From NCBI GenBank assembly GCA_009746045.1, contig RPFO01000594.1, positions 292,501 to 356,500 on the forward strand: DNA of 64,000 bases, in the 5' to 3' direction. The DNA comes from Mesostigma viride. Its lineage: Eukaryota > Streptophyta > Mesostigmatophyceae > Mesostigmatales > Mesostigmataceae. Under the pieces are notes generated by a model. It did not search any database. It was not told the DNA's origin and worked only from the letters and a program-made list of their open reading frames with translations. Shown one piece after another: positions 1 through 27,296 of the stretch (the first letter of the stretch is position 1; each line of letters opens with the position of its first letter). The position numbers and the translations under genes are program-made.

Positions 1-3000
1 TACATGCGCGCCAGGTCGTCCATCTTGCCGTCCCGCAGCAGCGCACGGCACCCGCTGTGCTCCTTGTCCAGCAGCTGCGCCTCGTACGTCGCCAGCACCT
101 CGTGCTCGACCGTCTTGAGCAGCTTCTCCTCGCTGCTCGCGTGCAGGTAGTGCCCCACACGCTCCTTCTCGCGCTTGAGGCATTCCTCCGCCTTGAGCAT
201 CACGGTCGGGCAGGAGTCCTCCTCCATCCACTTGGCCGCCTTGACACGGTAGTATGCAGCCGTGTCCTCGAGGATGGCAGCCTCAAACTCGGCCTCGTAC
301 GTGGCCATGTTGCCCATGCCCATCTCCACGAAGATGCCCACCACGTTCTTGAGCAGCGTGCGGTCGATCTGCTCGCCCTCGCGCTCGCGGTCGATCTGGG
401 TCGTGGATTAGGGGAAAGGGGGCGTGAATTACCCAGAAAGGGTCATTGGATTAGGGGAAAGGGGCCGTGGATGCAAGGGGAAGGGGTCGTGGATTAAGGG
501 AAAGGGGCGGATGGTTTTATGGGGGTTGTTAATGGGGAAAGGGCAGTTAGTTAGGTCATGGAAGGTGAAGGGGCGTTGTAAATAGTGGCCACAGTGAGTA
601 CATGGACACCAATGTCTGCAATATCAACCACTTGGAGGGCCCACACAAAGTGCGATGCCTAGTGGTAGACCCTGGAAGGTTCATCGCCCAGATTCAACAT
701 ATACTGTATACCTCTTTCACACTTACCTCCTTTACACCCATGCAGACACATCGATAGAAACACATTAATACACGTCAGACACAGGCATTGTCCTAACTGA
801 GCAGGCATTACTCTAACTGTACAGGCATTATCCTCATCGGGTTGCCACCATCCGGGAACGCCTCTATTGGGCACGCCGTTGCAGTTCCCCATTGCCAAGG
901 GTCAAGCGATGCTATTCGAATAGGCGTACGATCCCCTATCCAAGCTTACTTATCATAGGAACCTTGCGAGTACTGCTTCCGCACCCTCGGGGAGGGGGAG
1001 GAGTGTTACAGACGCGCAGCACAAGAGTCCGGCCACCATACTTGGTCACTACAATCCTTGGTCACCACAATAATGTGGATGGATGCCGTCGGCATGCCTG
1101 CAACACAATGCCCCCCCCCAAGGGGACAAAAGCTATACCAACGCAACTCCCATATAGTAAGCGCGGGGAAGGGTGGATCCTACTGCCGAGCCCGAGGTGC
1201 CTCGGCTGCACCTGGCCCTCTGCAATGGGGAACTGCACGGACGCACCAACCAGGTCCAGCTAGGAACATGTGTTTTCTGGTTTTATCCCGCCACTGGGTT
1301 TACATAACCCGACCTCCTGCAATAGGGAGCTGCATGGATGAAGATGGACCCGCCATACCAGAACCCTAACACAGCCATGTATCAGCCCCCACAGATAAGC
1401 CATGCACGTGCCCACAGCTCCCCTCCAAGAAAAGATTTGCGCCGCGTAAGGATGCCTGGACTATGCCCACCGCACCCCCCCCTTGAACAGAAGATATCAA
1501 ACACCACACACGCGAGTGCAGGCAGTGCCCCCCCCCCCCCCCCCCCCCATTGAACGGAAGATATTAACCACCGCACACCGAGTGCAGACGGCGTCCACCT
1601 CTGGCCGCAAGCACAAAGGCACAGCGCGTGCATGGTAAACCAGAAACAAAATACTACTATGCAGATATGGTATTAGGAAAAGAGCATGTGTGGTATATCA
1701 GAAACAAAATAAGCCGATGTGGAAATTAGAAAAAGAGCGTGCGTGGGTGGCAACGGCAACGTACCATCGCGATAACCGCCTCCCGCGTGCTGCCCTTGAG
1801 CTCGGCAAACACCTGGCGCGAGCACGGAGCGAGACGGGGATGCCAATGACCCCACCGTGTCCAAGTGGGTCAGTAAGACATACTAAGTTGTTTGAGGAAA
1901 ATGCCACCCCGTGCTCATGACAACACCGGGCAAGTTAAGGCTGAGCAAGACAGGCGCCCGCATCAACTACGCGGGCAATATAAAGGTACAGACACCGCGC
2001 GCTTAGAACGCCTGGCAAGCACAAAGCGAGGCAGGCACAATGATGTGTAAGGTTATTAGCTGAAGGCTATGGGTACAGCAAGTAAACAGCTGGTCGTAGA
2101 TATGCATGGGATGACCTTTTCTTGTTGTTGTTTCACCTGAGGCTTGGGGCACCTGGCGCGAAAACGCGAGGCAGGCATGCAAACATATGATGATACACGA
2201 ATGATGCACGCAGGAGCCTATAAATGGATGTGATGATATCGCGGATGTAACGTAACATGTATGTATGACGCGGCGGGATGAGATGGGATGGAATGGGGTG
2301 GGGTGGGGTGGGATGGGATGGGATGGGGTGGGATGGGATGGGATGGGATGGGATGGGATGGGATGGGATGGGATGGGATGGGATGGGATGGGATGGGATG
2401 GGATGGGATGGGATGGGATGGGATGGGATGGGATGGGATGGGATGGGATGGGATGGGATGGGATGGGATGGGATGGGATGGGATGGGATGGGATGGGATG
2501 GGATGGGATGGGATGGGATGGGATGGGATGGGATGGGATGGGATGGGATGGGATGGGATGGGATGGGATGGGATGGGATGGGATGGGATGGGATGGGATG
2601 GGATGGGATGGGATGGGATGGGATGGGATGGGATGGGATGGGATGGGATGGGATGGGATGGGATGGGATGGGATGGGATGGGATGGGATGGGATGGGATG
2701 GGATGGGATGGGATGGGATGGGATGGGATGGGATGGGATGGGATGGGATGGGATGGGATGGGATGGGATGGGATGTGTATGGTGTGATGTCATGTAGACG
2801 CCACCAGATGCTTGGGATGCGTGACATCATTACAACCATCATGCTGACGCTAGGGACACCTGGAAGCCAAAATTATGATCACCCCTAAGCCCCCTGCTCA
2901 CCCACTCCAATGCCTTGAAGCGCAAATTGACCCCCCCCCCCTTAAAATTCAGATTTCATGCACCACCCTCCCCCCCCGGTCCCCCCGTCCCCCCTTCCCC

Positions 3001-6000
3001 CAGTCCCCCCGCCCCCCCCACCCCTGTTGCTCAACAAGTCACAAAAAGCAGACACACATGACCTCTATGACCACTTTTCTCACCTGTTCCGTTGCTTTGA
3101 AATGCATCCGCATGAATAAGGCATTTCCATGCCCACCGGCCCGCCCACCGGCCCGCCCGCCCCCATTGGCCCGCCCGCCCGCCCATTGGCCCGCCCGCCT
3201 GTTGGCCCGCTTGCCCATTGGCCCGGCCGCCCGCCCGGCCGCCTGCCCGGCCTCCCAGCCGCCCGCCCGCCCGCCCGCCCGCCCGCCCCCCGCCCGCCCG
3301 CCCGCCCGCCCGCCGCCGCCCGCCCCCGCCCGCCCGCCCGCCCGCCCGCCCGCCCGCCCGCCCGCCCGCCCGCCGCCCGCCCGCCCGCCCGCCCGCCGCC
3401 GCCCGCCCGCCCGCCCGCCCGCCCGCCCGCCCGCCCGCCGCCCGCCCGCCCGCCCGCCCGCCGCCCGCCGCCGCCCGCCCGCCCGCCCGCCGCCCGCCCG
3501 CCCGCCGCCCGCCCGCCCGCCCGCCCACCCGCCTGCCCGCCCGAGACACATTTTAGGGGGTTGCCTTGCGAAGCCGTAGAATCTACACCACCAACGTTCA
3601 TCGCCCTTTTATATATTTCTTGTGAGGCATCGTCATGCCCCACCGCCCCACCGAGAAAAGGAAAAGGAAAAACGACGTACCAGGTCACGGAAACAGACAC
3701 ACATCACGTCTATGCCACGACCTGTCCTCACCGTTTCATGTTTTCCTTGTGAGGCGCCTTCACGCCCCACCACCACAGCCGGAAAAAAAAAAAGAAGAAA
3801 ATAAAGGGAAAAGGGAGGAGGGGGGGGGGGGGGACGTACCAGGTCGCGGAAGCAGATTCGGCCGACGTCCTTGAGGCTGGACAGCGAGTGGCGGCAGATG
3901 TAGTAGCGGTCGAGGTAGTTGAAGAAGCGGGAGAGCCATCGCACCATGACCAGGTGGTTCTCCCACCGCCGCACGAGCTCCAGCAGCATGAACTCGCCGT
4001 ACTTGGCACGCAGCGCCGGGAGCACCTGTGGGGCGGTGAGGGGCAGGTCGCCGCCATCAGCATTGTAAGGACATGTCGCCGTCATCAGCGGTAGTTGACC
4101 AATCATCATCATTCCTTAATGGTTCGACATTGTGATCCCCGCATGATTTCCACCCCACGTCATGCGAGAGAGGTCAACGTCATCACCATGGCATGATGAA
4201 TCAGGGAACAATTATGAGCCATTCATAACCACTGGTTCATGGATATCAAGTTAGTCTTGTTTCAAAATCCCAAGCTACATTCACGCAACCCATTCGCACG
4301 CCTCTGCTGTGGGGTCACGAAGCATCCTTGAAAGCAAGGCACCACGCATTATGGGTACCACACACCATGGGAGCCAACGCATGCGGAGGGGAACAAGAGG
4401 GTACCATGAAACCTTCCACCAGGGTACGCACTTAGCAAATGGGGAAGCACCTTGAGGTATTGGGGGGCTTCATTAAAGAAGGGGCACAAGAATTACCGCA
4501 AAAGCTGCTAAAAAGACAAAGAGAAAAACTTGTGCAAAAATCAGACACAAAAGTTTCACGACCGCGATGCCTCATGCGTAACCATGCATGAGCAGTGCTT
4601 CTACTAAGGGTTTTTGTCATTTGTCAACTTGTTGACTATTTGCCTCGGCACTTCGTCAAATGGTTGACAATTTGCCCCGGCAATTCGTCAAACTGGTTGA
4701 CTATTTGCCGTGGCGCTTCGTCAACCCTGGGGGGGGGGGGGGGAGGAAGCTTTATTTCTTCATCATTAACTTAAGGTCGCTCACGCCTCACACACGCATG
4801 TAATGCATGTGGATAAAACACAATATCACTTGGTGGTTGTTGACAACTGCATTAACTACAGAATAATGACTCGCCAGATTCCTCCTCGCCAGATTCCTCC
4901 TCGACAGAGTTTGAGGCGCTGTCAGATGATGCTGACTGGCCGCCATCTTCCTCTTCCTGCGCATTAGACCCATCCTCTTCCTCACGCTCTACTCTCTTGC
5001 GTTTGTCGCGACCCTGCCTGCCCTCCTTTTCATCTAAACTGCGGCCTAGGTCGACGATATTTTCCGTTTCTACAATTTCTCCAGCTTGCTTCTTAAACAG
5101 AGCATCTAAGGTGCTAGTCTTGAAACCTGCCAAACCGTTTTTCTTCGACATTCTCTAGCTCATGCAACACTACCTAAACATCGCCGCCGCCATTATCGAA
5201 ACAATTTCGCATGCAATACTTTATCGCACATGGAAGTCGCCAGACGGCCTGAGGTCGTCACGTAATTAATACCATGATTGCCCAGGGTGATTACAGGTAA
5301 TAATTTTTTCATGTCCTGGTCGGCTCAAGTCCTGCCTTGCTCGTCTTCAGTTTTGGTACCCGAGCATTGTCCTGAACCGTACTGACGTACTGTCTTTCCA
5401 AACCAACTCCAACTGCAGCGTACCTAGGATTCAGATGGTACGGGCTGACGGCCTGACGCCGCGCCGCTGGACCTTAGGTCTGGCCTTCAGGACTTAGGTG
5501 GTTGACGAATACCCTAAACATTTCGTCAAACCGGTTGACGAACTTCGGAACATATTCGTCAATTGGTTGACGATTTGCCGAGTTGGTTGACGAATGTGGT
5601 TGAGGAATTGCCCAAAATGGTTGACTATTTTACTACTATTTTCAAAATTCGTCAACCGGTTGACGAAATAGTCCCGTTAGTAGAAGCACTGTGCATGAGG
5701 GATCAGGAAGGGGGCGGAATCAGATTGGGAAGCAAGCGGGGAAGGGCAGGGAGGAAAACAATGAGAGAAACAAATATAGAGCAATTTTTTTTCCTTTTAA
5801 TGACACTATGGGCAGACATGAAGAGCCCAAACACCGTCGAAACTTGGCCGCGTCAAAGTTTGGTGGAACCGAAAACCTTAAGGGGTTTGGGGTTCATCTA
5901 ACGAGAAAAAAATTGAAAAACGCGCCCGCCTCAGCACGACACGGCAACAACATTAACTCGACACGGCGCAGTACTAGCCAATTCAACCGTGCAGTTTACC

Positions 6001-7578
6001 CCACAGGCACTGCCCAAAATGCCTCACGAACACAACGCACACTGGTGTGGTACAAATTTAAGCCAGCCCTTCGACAGTAGTTTTTCGGGGGGAGGCGACC
6101 AAGCTAGTCTAGGAAGCACGCTCCAGGCAGGTCACTAAACCACTGACACTGCTCTCACAATGCATCCGTTTGCGTCTAACCTGTAGCAAGCAGATTTACT
6201 ACTAAAGCTGAATCCACGGAATATTATGATCTGTATCGTATGCGCGCTCTCATTCTGCGCCCCTCTCCTTAGCCGCTTGGCTATGTCAATTTAGAGAAGA
6301 TGAAAATGCGCTTAAAAAAAAAAATCATCTTGGAAAAAGTCACCGGTCATCGGCGCAAGCAGACAACACAGGCCGTCCACTCAACTCGAACCGTTTTCAG
6401 AAATTCCACATTCCACGCTGTGGTCCATTCTAACTTTTCAATCAGCAGTCCAAGACACAGGAATTTAGCCCTGTCGGTGCTCGTATTGTCACCAACACAA
6501 GCAGCTGTGCCAACCACGGCAACTCCCAAATCTTTGCAAACCTCAGCAAGATCAATAATACTAACGCACATGCAACACTATATTTGTGTGAAATTTTCAC
6601 GAAATATGCGTTCTGTGCTTATTTAGAAACAACAAAGAGTCAAGGGTAAGCCCCAGGGGTACAAAAAGTTCGCCCTGCCAATCCCATTATAACGCATGGC
6701 TGTTGGTGTCTCCTTCAAACCTTTCCATTCATGGAGGGCATGCGCAAAAGGCGTATATCTCATGTGCTTGAAAATCAACGTCCATAGCCCTGGTCAATAT
6801 TAATGTCGACACCAAACATGTTCCAAGCTTTTCCATGACCTGAGAAGACAAGGGTGATTTTGCAATCAAAATGCACCGTATACGCCCATCAAGAACAGCA
6901 CACCACCTTGCAAGCAGCAAGAGCATAGGAATGTTGCCTTAACTACAAAGGCCCTAGAGGAATCCACTTGAGGCATCAAGTTACAAGCCAGAGCCAGAAG
7001 CAACAAGCCAAAATTTTCCGATAAGATCCGCAGAGGATATTACAGATAAAGAAAACTTTCTGCGTTTGTCAAATTCGGATAAGACTGAACTGACACCGAA
7101 CGAAAGTTGGCGCGAAAGTCGCAGAGGAGGGCGCAGAAAGCGGGCAAAGGAACGAAGCAACGAGCGTACCGTATCCCTTATGTAGTCCCGGAATGCATCG
7201 CGATAACGCTCGTACAGTTGTTGCGAGTAATCATGCGGCGGCTTTTGAGTGCACATGTTGTAGATGGTACTGGCAAATTGCAAGAATCCAGGGTTTCATA
7301 GGTCAAGGAACTGACATAAGCACTGAGCGCAGCGACATGTGAAAAAAATTTACGAGGGCAGAAGATCTCGTCCCGCTAAAACAGCCCATCCTGCTGACAA
7401 GAGGAAAAATCAGGGAAAAGAAAGCATCGCTAAAAGGATACGTGTACAGCATCATGTACTCTTCCCCACTGAAGTTTTCTGCACCAGGTTTCCCTTCCAA
7501 AAGATTCTTGAGCTTGGTGATGCCTCTTTCCATAAACGACCATCCCTGGTCGAGGGGAATATCCTTTCTAGCATTCAT
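1..7578 (-). CDS. CUL1: Cullin-1-like protein, N-terminal half (partial, runs off the left edge)
   Basis: Scaffold of SCF-type cullin-RING ubiquitin ligases; the N-terminal half binds the SKP1/F-box adaptor. Five exons fit: 7578-7442, 7269-7170, 4025-3840, 1812-1765 and 395 to beyond base 1, all with GT-AG borders and compatible phases. Together they give about 288 residues. Plant-type CUL1 hallmarks appear in order: [58 protein letters not shown], then [34 protein letters not shown] and [12 protein letters not shown]. The fourth exon is only 48 nt ([16 protein letters not shown]) but fills exactly the gap between CFRDL and IDRE. The ATG at 7578 opens the normal cullin N-terminus. The cullin-homology domain, RBX1 site and neddylation lysine lie outside. 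Introns carry a hAT element, a pentanucleotide array and splice-site echoes. Family assignment is firm; exon borders are inferred. Confidence 0.93.
396..525 (-). repeat. Tandem polypyrimidine/branch-like repeats before CUL1 exon 5
   Basis: Read on the minus strand, the end of the intron is three to four diverged copies of a unit of CCCCTTTCCCCTAATCCACG type. The last copy ends in the CAG acceptor at 396-398. Each copy carries a pyrimidine tract and a CTAAT-like candidate branch point. Confidence 0.7.
2277..2775. repeat. (GGGAT)n pentanucleotide array, about 500 bp
   Basis: About one hundred almost perfect GGGAT units lie in a CUL1 intron. Only the first 60 bases show impurities (GGGGT units). 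All overlapping long open frames (repeats of Gly-Trp-Asp-Gly-Met or Ser-His-Pro-Ile-Pro) are by-products of a 5-bp unit lacking stops. The G-rich strand has regular runs of three Gs. Confidence 0.98.
3130..3545. repeat. CCCG/CCG low-complexity array
   Basis: About 415 bp of (CCCG)n interrupted by CCG and CCCCG units, in the CUL1 intron between exons 3 and 4. Apparent Pro-Ala-Arg or Gly-Arg-Ala proteins on either strand are artefacts of the repeat. Confidence 0.97.
4593..5691. mobile_element. hAT-type DNA transposon, non-autonomous, in a CUL1 intron
   Basis: The element begins CAGTGCTTCTACTAA and ends with its reverse complement TTAGTAGAAGCACTG. It is flanked by a perfect 8-bp direct repeat, TGCATGAG (4585-4592 and 5692-5699). 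An 8-bp duplication with CAGTG/CACTG termini is the hAT signature. Both ends carry clusters of palindromic GTCAAC/GTTGAC motifs (4622-4727 and 5498-5668), as expected of subterminal transposase-binding repeats. At 1.1 kb there is no transposase domain that I recognise; one 99-residue frame lies inside on the minus strand. Confidence 0.9.
4852..5151 (-). CDS. Hypothetical 99-residue ORF inside the hAT element
   Basis: The frame starts [20 protein letters not shown], continues with a charged segment, and ends in a Glu/Ser-rich acidic tail. No domain is recognised. It may be the remains of a first exon of the parental transposon, or a captured host exon; the acidic composition makes accidental coding possible. 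Nothing upstream marks a promoter. Confidence 0.35.
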   Translation of the reverse strand: MSKKNGLAGFKTSTLDALFKKQAGEIVETENIVDLGRSLDEKEGRQGRDKRKRVEREEEDGSNAQEEEDGGQSASSDSASNSVEEESGEEESGESLFCS

Positions 7579-8850
7579 TTTTTCCAAGACAAACGCTTTA
7601 CAAACGCGCTAACCGGACCAGAGAAAAACCGATGGCACCAAGTCGCGAGCACATAACAAGATTCGGCATATCGCCATGCCACGCTCTCTGCTGCTCCAAC
7701 ACAACCAGCGGCGGTACTGTGTGCAACTTCAGTTTACCAACCGTCTCAGGAAAATTCAGGCAAACTTTGTCCCTAGACGACACTGAAGACCGCCATAGCC
7801 ATCGCCGTTGTTCCTTGGTGCATGTGCGATATAGACTTACGACCTCGGAGCAGCAGCGTGACCTCGGGCAGTCTTTCCAGATGGCCACTGTAGCGCTCTC
7901 CCGCCCATACATCTATATCTCCTCCCGCGCCTGTCACCTCTCCACCGGTACTACAGTACAGTATACATACTTGCACGTCATCAAGTCATGCGCAGCGGGC
8001 GCTGGTTAGAAGCCCTGGAAGAATCAAGGGACAGCATGAGCGGACGAACCGGCGGGCCTGTCATGACTCAGGCAACTGTTGTTGTTGTGTGGGCGGTTCC
8101 GCTTACGGCACTGTTTGTTGTCATGTTGTTGCCCGCAGGCAACTGTTGTTGTTGTGTCCCACGCCGCAGTCAGCAGCAGAGAATTCTTTAGTGGCCACAG
8201 CAGGCAACTGTAAGTGAAGAAGTGAAAACTCTCTACAGTAGTTGTGCAAACGTCGTACAGTACAACGCGTAAGGTCAGGTCTGGAACTCTGGATTCCCGG
8301 CGTGGGCATTGGGCAACAACAACAACAACAACAGGATTCCCCGCCAACCAGGGCGCTTGGGTCAGTTGGGTGACGCATCATCTCGATTCTCGCAAGTTGA
8401 TGAAGACCCCGCCAAGACCGCAACCATGCCGGGCACAACTGGTTGCCACGTGTGCAACTAGCCGAAAGGGGACCTGTGTGTGGCTTTTTTAAGGGATATC
8501 GCGGGGCAATTTTGCGTGGCAAGCGCATACTATGCCCAGTGGTATATAAAAAAGCAAAAGATCTGCGAACATTAACAGGGAGCGGGCGTGAACTTGTGCC
8601 AGTGTTGGCACAAGTTGTGCGCGCGAGTTGCTGTCGTGGTGAATTATACTATACCATTCTAGGGTTCCCTCAGCATATGACTGGGGTGATACAACTTCGT
8701 TTTGATACCAAGCCGCTTAATATTCACCGCGTTTGCCATCATAATAGTGAAACAGGAGGCGATTGGCCGATTGCCTGGACGGCAACTTCGTACCTCCCGA
8801 GAATTACCCGGCGTTGACGCCGCAGGCATAAGCTCCAGTTGCTGCCGGCC
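7579..8850. other. Divergent intergenic region between CUL1 and the Mpo1-like gene
   Basis: These 1,272 bp separate two start codons facing away from each other, so both promoters should lie here. No TATA box stands out. Two (TTG)n/(CAA)n patches (about 8066-8155 and 8313-8333) and the motif CCCACGCCGCA at 8159-8169 recur in the intergenic region near 28.3 kb. No further gene is supported. Confidence 0.5.
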
Positions 8851-14342
<5,492 letters not shown>

Positions 14343-14994
14343 CACATGTATATACTCTTCAATCATGTCGTGCCTCAGGCATGCATGTGCGCGTGTGCGT
14401 CGATGGGTGCTGGGGGGATTCAAATTGCTGCCCTGGGATGCTGGAGCAACGGTTATAGGAAGCCATTTGCGCTCGCACGTGCGATGTGCTGGTAAACTCC
14501 ATGTAGTTATCTGTGTCACTCTTGGACGTAGTGTGTAAAGGGGATCTTCATCCATTACAAGTGTTCACATGCCTTATGGGAGAGTGCTACGATATATCCT
14601 GGGCATGCCAGGTGGGACGCGCGGGTGGCATGGTATACGTGCAAGTTCCTAGCTCACAAGTGTCTCCTCTAATTTCCGTAACTGTTGTACGTTGCCTACA
14701 CTTTAACAATTAATCACAACGAAGCGATTGTGATACTGTCGTGGCAAATGTCGGAGCCCAAAAGTTATGGGCACCGCTGTCAGCCATTGCTATCTAGTGG
14801 CTTGGGCTCTGCATGCATGCGCCCGTTAGGCATTAGATAGATACAATAGACCGGTAGGATTTTTTGTCCATCCATCCATCCCTCCATACTCCCTGACTTG
14901 CCATCGGGACCACATATTTAATTAATTAATTAAATAAATAATAGATTAATCAGAATAGATGCTGTCGCAAATAGATGGATGCTCGGCTCGACGG

Positions 14995-15290
14995 AGCCGT
15001 CACCAAGATGCTATTTTAAAAATTAATAAATTAAATTACAACATGACTCCGTGGAGAGATCATGTAGCACGTATTCCCTTCCGTGCGGGAGCACGAGTCT
15101 AATTAATTAATTACTTGCGTGATGGACGGAGGTGAGCGAAGTCGCGAAACCTTTAACGTACTAAGCTAACTCTAAGCTAATCTAGAAAATCCTAACTACT
15201 CTCCTCAGCAAAGCGCCCCTTCCTCCTGGGGGGGAGGGGGGGGCTGGCCCACAGGCGGGAGCCCTGGCGTACGTGTGCCAACCAAGATGC
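14995..15290 (-). mobile_element. 3' end fragment of a non-LTR retrotransposon
   Basis: Minus-strand reading at about 15.21-15.28 kb ends in a C-terminus like PPRRKGRFAE. This matches the end of the remnant at 37.6 kb (PPKRKGRFAE). Matching 3' untranslated sequence follows at both sites: CCTAACT, TCTAAGCTAA, CATGTAGCAC and an AT-rich TTTAAT-type tail. It is a short 5'-truncated copy of the same family. Confidence 0.8.
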
Positions 15291-17304
15291 CGTATGTAGG
15301 GCGCTATAATTATCCCATGTGCATAATTGGGCTAGAGTAGTATTATACTCTAGCTAATTGGGCTAGAGTAGTATTATGCCAGAAAATTATGTGGACAGAA
15401 TCAAGAAAATAAATTTCTTTGCATGTGAAGATAATACTTGCTTGTCTGAGTTGGGTTATACAGGCACGGGCCAGGTGTGCCATGGTGACAGCTGACAATG
15501 CAGTGGACTAGCACTGCCAATCTAGCAGCACTTCCACATGGCGAGGCGAAAACGCTGACACAGACAAGAGCTAGCTCAGGATGCAGATTAGGGATGGTCA
15601 TTGGTAAAATGGCAGCAACATCAAACCTGCAAAGTGCAAATACACGAGTCAGCAATGCATCGCAAGATGCATACACTCAAAGCCGTGAAGTCCTGCCACA
15701 TGGCAGACACAGTTGCAAGTGCTGGCAAGTGAAAGTCCAACGATGCACCACCCACATGGGCATGCACCAGCCGCTTGCCAAAACCCAGGCGCAGCCGACA
15801 TGCGCTGGTAATTTGCCATACAGAGGTCAATAAATAGATTTACGTCGTCAAATGTGCCATGCACCGCACGCAACAACTTGGGGGCTTGATACAGTAACAG
15901 TTGCCTTTGAGGGTGCAGCATCCATTTAAAAGTACCTCATCGGGTACTCCGTGGCATGCCTTCAGTGCATGTTCACGCACTTACTTCCTTATGATTACAG
16001 TGAGATCTTTGTACACCCCTTCCGCAGTCTACCTGCTGCGAACAGGCCAACCGCATTCCCTGCTTGGGAAACTTGCCATACGAATTGGTTGGCATGACCA
16101 TCCGCAGGTGCTGCCGCATGTTCACCCTGATGAGTTCAATGCTCCAGTTTCTCGAGGTGCCCAATCTCTAGTTTCTCTCGGCAGGGGATACCGTGCATGC
16201 CCGCGTAACCGCACGGGGCGACCATTCGCTGTCTCAGTCACAATGGAGCCAACCGGGTCCTCCAACGCAGTTCACAGCACGGGGCTGTCATGGTCAGGGA
16301 CATTTGCCTGGCCCTGAGATACCATCTGAGAGACATCATGGATATCATCCGTCTGATGTCATCATCTCCATCTGTCTGATGTCATCACCTTTGTCTGTCT
16401 GATGTCATCATCCTCACCCTTCTAATGTCATCATCTCCCCTGTCCCCCATGCCCCCCCCCCAAAGCTGATCTCCCCCGGCATAGCGATGGATGCTCCCAC
16501 CCACAGGGTGGAGATACCATGGTCCGGCTTCTTCAGATTTCTGGCCGGCGCTGGTTGTCTCATTGGCGTCACGGTCACTATAGTATAGTAATGCCATGCC
16601 TGCGCAGGTAATCTCCTTGATACCGATGGAGGCTCCTATCGCCCGCCCAGATCCATCCAAGACCGCAGGTACCCCGTGACACCGACATGACGCCAACCCC
16701 TTGGACCGTGACGACAACATGACAGCACGCCAACCCCTTACGGGGTGCCTGGCCAAGTGGTCGGTCCCTACGCCCATGGGCCTGCGGGCTCGCCTAAGCG
16801 CCGACCCGATCGAGACGGGGCCATGCCATGAATGGAATCACACAACCGACCGAGGGATGGACTGGTGTGCAGCCGTGGCGCACCCCGGTCGAACGCCAAC
16901 CGAGGGAAGCCACTGCCAGTCGAACGACCCCAAGAGGCCCGACCCCATTGAGGTCAGTGCTATGGGGAGAGGCGCCTCACACGATGGCACCCCACAAATC
17001 ACCATGAAGGTGTTGCCTCACAAGGCCATCGATGGGGGCATTTCACAAGGACGATGCCGCTGGTAGGGGCGGGGGTCACCGATGATGAGGAACCACCTAA
17101 TCATACCGCGCTTTTCAGGAATTGCGAGATGGCGAATAATGATGCACCACCCCTTCCCATCGGATGACCCTTCCCCAAGAATGCCCCCACCATGACGCCA
17201 TCGCTCACGAGGAAACGTGTTCATCGCCCACCATACATAATGGGGAACCGCCACCTCTCATATCACATATGATGATGTGAATCCGCTTCCACAGCAATAA
17301 TGAT

Positions 17305-17478
<174 letters not shown>

Positions 17479-17571
17479 TTGTGAATCAGCTGTCACAGCA
17501 AACCATAACAGGTCGCCAAGCCACCACTAACGACAAACCGTATCCCCTTCCACGATAACACGACCGACAGC

Positions 17572-26547
<8,976 letters not shown>

Positions 26548-27146
26548 CGCTGCAACATTCCAGGCTGGTCCCCCTTCCCTGCTCGCGCTACAACGGACAC
26601 GAGTATTCGATATTTTGGCGTCACCGTCACAAACCTGAAGTCTGAACCCAGAGGCTCGGCTTGCGGTCACGCGGCTGGCTCCTCCGGTTGCCTAGCGGCC
26701 CCAGCCCCAAATGGCAGCCCAAGCAACGAACCAACCCGGATGCAACGCGTGCTTGGGTGTCCGAGCAAGCAACCAACCCGCGTGCAAGCAAGCAACCCGC
26801 GTACAGCCCGCGTCTTAGTCAGCTGCGCATGGATTGGGCCAACATGACCTTGGAGACCCTCGCGTTGTTGCCTATTGGCCCGCTTCTAGGGAGCTCAAAT
26901 AGCCGGGAAACCGGCGGTCCTAAATGAAGTAGATCTGCTGCTCTGTGCTGACATGAGTGATGTGGGATTCTCGTAATGACACGTTATCATAACAGTCTGT
27001 ACGGCTTGTCAGCGAGGCAGACATTGCCCCCAGCATTCTAGTAGCGAGCCTCAACTACCTATGTACCTAATGCGGGTGTGTAAGAGATGGCGTGCTGTTC
27101 AGTGTTCTGGCCCTCGGCCGTTTCCAAATCTCTGCTGCCCAAGTGT

Positions 27147-27296
27147 AGCTTGTATCACTGGACCCGAGTGGGACCAGCGCTATAGTGGTCACGAGGGCCG
27201 ACTTGTAGTCACGAGGGCCGCATGGCCCGAGTGACTACAAGTCGTCCCGAGTGGCCACTAGAGCGCTGCGTCCCACGATTGTCCAGTGAGACAAGC
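27147..27296. mobile_element. Foldback (palindromic) element
   Basis: Two arms of about 73 bp (27147-27219 and 27224-27296) are imperfect reverse complements around the loop GCAT. For example ACTTGTAGTCACGAGGGCC pairs with GGCCCGAGTGACTACAAGT. Scattered substitutions indicate age. No clear target duplication was found. It could be a MITE or a transcribed hairpin. Confidence 0.7.

Noticed and set aside
2277-2775. Long open frames of Gly-Trp-Asp-Gly-Met and Ser-His-Pro-Ile-Pro repeats
   Set aside because: A stop-free 5-bp repeat opens several frames on both strands; the location is inside a CUL1 intron.
3031-3700. Arg/Gly/Ala or Pro/Ala/Arg-rich proteins of 110-230 residues
   Set aside because: Translation of the CCCG array in all frames; no conserved sequence outside it.
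6300-6930. Small ORFs of 60-110 codons in the CUL1 intron
   Set aside because: No domain and no splice-consistent continuation; the CUL1 exons on either side join in frame without them.
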